From Stenopsyche tienmushanensis (Eukaryota > Arthropoda > Insecta > Trichoptera > Stenopsychidae): DNA of 64,000 nt. Shown piece by piece: positions 60,020 through 64,000 of this stretch (positions are counted from its first letter, which is position 1; each line of letters opens with the position of its first letter). Where the stretch lies: positions 248,001 to 312,000 of the forward strand of contig WACJ01000081.1 of NCBI GenBank assembly GCA_008973525.1. Reading direction: 5' to 3'. The notes beneath the pieces are model-generated. The model ran no database searches and was not told where the DNA came from. It worked only from the letters and a program-made list of their open reading frames with translations. The position numbers and the translations under genes were made by a program.

Positions 60020-61110
60020 CGTTATTGTAATACACTGGTGTCAAATGGTGGTTTTACATAATTGGCATTTGCTGCGAACTGCGCTTATGGCGGCTAACTG
60101 ATAACATTTCAAACCACACGTGCCCAGATAAAAACGAACATCGATGCAGTTTGCACTTATCCAATTTCCAATTGGCGAGAATATGGCAGGTAGAATAAAA
60201 GCGCCGGGAAACGTATGAAAAATGTATAAGGGGGAGTCGCGTAAAATATGTACGCGCCCCAGTCGGCCGGTGGTCAAAAAGGTTGCGCGCCCCGCCGTGT
60301 TTTTCCGCCATAAGCTCACATCAAAAAAATTAAAAACCAAGCCATGAATAAAAAAGTGGATGAATTTCCACAAAAGGTCATTCGCCGAAAAACTTCCGCG
60401 GGGTGGCCTCCCGGATCAACCCTCATTTGCAGCGAACACCCATGTAGTCAAACGATTTACGAGCTTTTTCAATACACTCGTGCATTTTGATGGTCTGTGA
60501 AAATTTAAAATGAATGCATGTTCCACGAGATCTGAATTCTTGAGCAGAGCCAGCTTTCAAATTTCGTCAGACTTAAATTTCCAACGGGAATTTTGTTTAG
60601 TAATCAATGCGCGGAAAAATCGGATGCAGATGGGATTTTGTGATGTTCAATGGAATTCTTTAGCTGTGTAAATTCTGAACCTAAGTAAAAATTTAATAAC
60701 ACTATGTAAATTATGCATGGGTTATACTCGGCTCAAAATGGCATAGTGAAAATTTTCATCTGAATAATGCTAAATTCATAAGCGCCTGTCACTTTCGATT
60801 CTTAACTTTTAATTAAAACCGCCACGAACGCTTAGTGATACTAAAAATAGTCGCGATAAAAATGAGAAATATGCCTACTTTGCGCCCTTATACACATTTT
60901 CCCTCGTTTTGGGGCTCTCCCGCACCCCCAGGAGACCATGTACAATTTAAGCCTATACACCATCATACAGAGTGGCCCAGTGGACAATGCGATAAATTAA
61001 AACGGTCTGCTAAACAAGCAAATGGACACATTTCATCTGCGGGAGCATTCGTTTACAAACCAGCACCATCATTCTATCTAACCACTGGCATGCAATGCTC
61101 CGGCTAGTGG
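60020..61110. promoter_or_regulatory. Long GC-richer non-repetitive island
   Basis: About 1.1 kb of unique sequence with G+C peaks at 60195-60310, 60385-60440 and 60890-60990. Frames of 85-110 codons on the minus strand (60041-60373) overlap each other and a 90-codon plus frame (60835-61107) lies further on; none resembles a known protein. Candidate conserved noncoding block. The spacer 61111-61500 shows nothing recognised. Confidence 0.37.
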
Positions 61111-61499
61111 AAAAATGTAGATATTATATCCTGGACAATTGCGAAACTTTGTGGAAATGACATACCGCAAGCGAAAAGCTGAATGCCATAATACCGCAGG
61201 ATTGCATTACAATTTTGCCATTTTTTGCGAATTTTTAAATTGATCTTCTTGTCAAATGAGAGTATTAAAGCAAAGTCATCAAATCATCTAACTTTCTTAT
61301 GGTTTTATGAAATATAACAGTCCTTTCAGCGAGTTTAAGTCAATATTTGTAGTAATTGATGGACACAATCTTAATATCATCAATTTATTGAAGCATACCA
61401 CTACTCTAGTTACATTGAGTTTATTAAATGAGGCTGTGGAAATTTAAAAAAATATGATTATATACAAAGGCAAATGAGGTATTTCAAAACCTTAAATTT

Positions 61500-62040
61500 G
61501 ATTAATACCCTATGGGGGGGTGGCCATAATCGGTTATAATAGATTTTTAACATTTTCGGTGGCCCGCCGCCGATTTTGCGGAGTCGTCGGTTGAAGATAT
61601 AGCACTTTCGTCTTATACACAACATATAAAAGGATAATTTGGTTACGATCCGCGTCGTTCGCGGTTTTATTTATGTACGCCGTTGTTAAATTCCGGCAGA
61701 GTGAAATTCGTTATCTTTATGCCTTCAGTACAAAATGGATGATGCAAAAATATATTTTTTACGAGCGAAGGCCGTAAAAGTTTGTATTATTTCGGGATAT
61801 TAAATACGCATAAACGAAGCTCGGTCATTTCCGGAATTTCCCATTTGTTACGGGATATAATCGGACAGCGAAGAAAAAGACGCGGAGGATCCTGGCAGGC
61901 CTTTGTCCTCGCGAAACAATAAAAAATATTTATCATTTCATTGAAATTCGTTATAAACACACCGAGCTGCTGGGTAAACATTTTCAATTAATTTTTTTCC
62001 GCAAAACAACCCCCTGGCATTTGGAGCCAACGTCCATAAC
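61500..62040. promoter_or_regulatory. GC-richer non-repetitive island
   Basis: CpG-rich near 61555-61600 and 61640-61700, unique, no believable frame. A G-run of seven is near 61514. Candidate conserved noncoding element. The spacer 62041-62757 is AT-rich with a T-run of 15 near 62512-62526. Confidence 0.35.
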
Positions 62041-63069
62041 TATAATATCATTATATTCATGAATTAAAAATACTCGAGCTTAAAAGTTCTTTCAACTAAA
62101 AACTAAGGCGCCAATCAAAGTGACGAAGCACTTGTGCTGCTGCAAGATCAAAGAGTGGGGTGAATAGTTCTTTTCAAAGTAAGCCCTTTGAAAAATTATT
62201 ATCCTTTTGACGTCATATAAGCTGTCTGTGAGACTTATAATTATTTAGAGAATATTATAAATAAATTGCAACTCCATTTAAAATCGCGGAATGTATTAAT
62301 TAAACCCCATGCTTAAAATAATTGATCTTATGTTATGTCTTCATCACGGAAGTTATAAGTCCTGGACAAGTAATTTTCAGCGAAAATATTAAGCATATTT
62401 TTACTTTGTATAATATTGTGTATAGTTTGACCTATAATTAAAAAGAAATATTGGAAAATAAAAAAATGTGAGCAATCGAAAAAAATGTGTGTTTTTACCA
62501 ACATTTTTTGTATTTTTTTTTTTTTTAATAAATAAAAACGTTTTAATATTTTTAAATAATTATAAGTCAAACGATGAAAACGTTTAATGTACACGTGTAT
62601 GCCAAATTTCAAAAATAATGCTCAACTAGGGCATTTTTGAAGCGACAAGGCAGAAACGTCCCTTAAGAAAAAAAAATCTTGTGAAAATTGTCCAAATATC
62701 TTTCAATTCGTTCAGTAATTAACTGACAATAAATTGTTAAATTTCGCTCCTCAATAATTAACCCTTTGCGGACGTATTAAATTTGGACATTGGTGTCGTG
62801 ATGGTCGGAATTAATTTCCATTGAAAGAGCGCTGATGCATAACGTGCAAAATTATGAATAATAAACAAGATTTATCAATTCTTTATTGATATTATATGTA
62901 TGTTTAGAGCAGCGGTTCTTAAACTGGAGTCTGAGAATCCCTGAGGGTCCGCGAAAATATAAAAAAACATTTATCTACACTCGAATAAGATATTTTCGTG
63001 GAATTATTTACAGAAAACATTATAAGAAGATCTATTTTGACTTATGTCAGAAGGGTTGAGATTAGGGGT

Positions 63070-63150
63070 CCTAAATATTCGTAAAATCAATTATTCGAAT
63101 ATCGAACATGAATTTGATAAAATATTCGAATATTCGAGTATTCGAAAATT
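63070..63150. repeat. ATTCGAAT subterminal array of hAT-C, left side
   Basis: Multiple ATTCGAATATTCG-like units here are mirrored at 63799-63857. Dense subterminal repeats of this kind are known as hAT transposase binding regions; the role here is inferred. Confidence 0.6.
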
Positions 63151-63549
63151 TTATATGTGTATATGAGAGTGATTCAAATATAACCCGGAATTTTTCTGTA
63201 TGAATTTATTAGTGTTATATAAAAATACAATTGGAGCATCTTATTTTTCTACAAAGTTCCCTTCATTAGAAATAAATTTATTTCTTCGGATAGGAAGATT
63301 TTGGATCCCATCACACAAAGAAGGCGAGAAGTATCATCGTCTGTTGCGCAACGCGTTTTCTTGTAGACAAAGACGTGAAATCAGACCGTAATTTCATTTT
63401 TATTGAGTCTGCTATCGAAGAAACCCTCTCAGTTGTCTTTGAGTTTGGTTTTATCGACAGTAGAAAATCTTAAAGAATATCTAAAATATGACTCCTTTTT
63501 TTTGGCATGATCGATATTTTTGAATAAAATTTATACTTATTCAATAAAA

Positions 63550-63680
63550 TAATTTCAATAAACTTAGTACATTTTTGCATTTTTTTTGTTGCTATTTCGA
63601 TTGGCAGAAGAACATCGAGCAATTTTCTTAAAAAATGTACTTCTTCGTCAGTAATAGTTTTCGATTTTAAATCCTTTCAA
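63550..63680 (-). pseudogene. hAT transposase C-terminal remnant
   Basis: The minus strand reads KTITDEEVHFLRKLLDVLLP then IEIATKKMQ. It corresponds to the hAT family's 'L...L.PFe.AT..m' segment that precedes the catalytic-core helices. The surrounding frame is broken by stops. It supports hAT-C being derived from a protein-coding hAT element by internal decay. Confidence 0.6.
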
Positions 63681-64000
63681 TGATTTTTTGACTGATTTAG
63701 AGAGTAAAAGAAATATTTTACCATCATGTTTATTGAGTTCCATCTTGTTTTATTTTTCTAGATTACTTAACGAATAATATCCGATTAATTTTAGAAATAT
63801 TCGAATATACGAATATTTAAAAAAGCCCCAAATATATTCGAATGTCGAATATTCGATTGGGACCCCCAGTTGGGATAGGGTCCGCCAAAAAAAATTGAGG
63901 GGGTCTGCGAAAGAAATTTTGTTCAAGAAGGGGTCCGCAGACTACATAAGTTTAAGAACCACTGGTTTAGACAATAATGTGTTTCAATAACATGTTTTTG

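Larger units (their letters stand above)
63063..63868 (-). mobile_element. hAT-C element, 806 bp, inside hAT-B
   Basis: Short terminal repeats TAGGGGTCC (left) and, reverse-complemented, TGGGGGTCC (right) are followed by subterminal ATTCGAATATTCG-type palindromic arrays at both ends. An 8-bp duplication GTTGAGAT (63055-63062) and GTTGGGAT (63869-63876) flanks it. The hAT-B copy at 26 kb lacks this insertion and shows the unoccupied site. Confidence 0.85.
62910..63964. mobile_element. hAT-B element, second copy, interrupted
   Basis: Ends are CAGCGGTTCTTAAACTGG on the left and, reverse-complemented, CAGTGGTTCTTAAACT on the right. Flanks are GTTTAGAG (62902-62909) and GTTTAGAC (63965-63972), one mismatch. 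Without the inner insertion it is about 241 bp and aligns throughout with 26031-26313 (inverted), apart from a small deletion near 63046. Confidence 0.88.
62758..64000 (+). mobile_element. TTAA-bounded (piggyBac-like) element, copy 2, runs off the window
   Basis: It begins TTAA (62758-62761) then CCCTTTGCGGACGTATTAAA. It is an inverted copy of 25995-26465. Outside the TTAA the two loci differ completely, which marks a true terminus. The element contains hAT-B and, within that, hAT-C. The right end is beyond the window. Confidence 0.6.

Noticed and set aside
1..64000. CRISPR array, bacterial operons or integrated prokaryotic island
   Set aside because: No regular direct repeats with unique spacers, no ribosome-binding-site-spaced gene series and no prokaryotic gene families were seen; all recognisable genes are eukaryotic transposon fossils.

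Overview
The window is eukaryotic nuclear DNA. It is AT-rich, has no compact operon-like coding, and carries fossils of several arthropod-type transposon families: mariner, Tc1, hAT, Mutator-like, a TTAA-bounded piggyBac-like element and a non-LTR retrotransposon. An insect or another arthropod is the most likely source; the species cannot be named from sequence alone. I found no host protein-coding exon, rRNA gene, true tRNA gene or CRISPR array that I can defend. The window reads as a gene desert or a very long intron.

Two kinds of sequence alternate. (1) About two dozen GC-richer, non-repetitive islands of 0.2-1 kb, roughly every 1.5-4 kb (for example 1850-2400, 7270-7960, 14110-15130, 21600-22460, 27470-28100, 40070-40770, 51690-52600, 60020-61110). 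They lack convincing reading frames and several contain homeodomain-type AT cores. They are candidate conserved regulatory elements, but that is inference. (2) AT-rich spacers hold most of the recognisable repeats.

Elements from left to right: a mariner fossil (2996-3400); a Mutator-like transposase C-terminal fossil (5370-5874); a SINE-like head plus a TA microsatellite (6958-7034); mariner copy 1 with a 256-codon open frame that keeps the catalytic triad (15264-16098); a hAT MITE (16305-16541); a 121-bp tandem repeat (20944-21190); a 200-bp inverted-repeat element (23428-23627); a hAT element containing a TTAA element containing another hAT (25437-26839); a Tc1 fossil abutting a mariner fossil (30706-32082); mariner copy 2 (34216-35118), a fragment (37893-38012) and copy 3 (42623-43130), all sharing one internal deletion joint; a second Mutator-like fragment (47336-47641); a different mariner with near-perfect TIRs (52865-53834); a 5'-truncated non-LTR retrotransposon (58100-59462); and a three-level nest at the right edge (62758-64000).

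The most informative observations concern transposon behaviour. The same hAT insertion sits at the same point of the TTAA-bounded element at two loci 36 kb apart, so it travelled as a passenger. One of those copies later received a further hAT, with the other copy serving as the empty site. The mariner copies share a single N-terminal deletion joint, which implies amplification of a non-autonomous deletion derivative. I did not find evidence for an undescribed enzymatic system.
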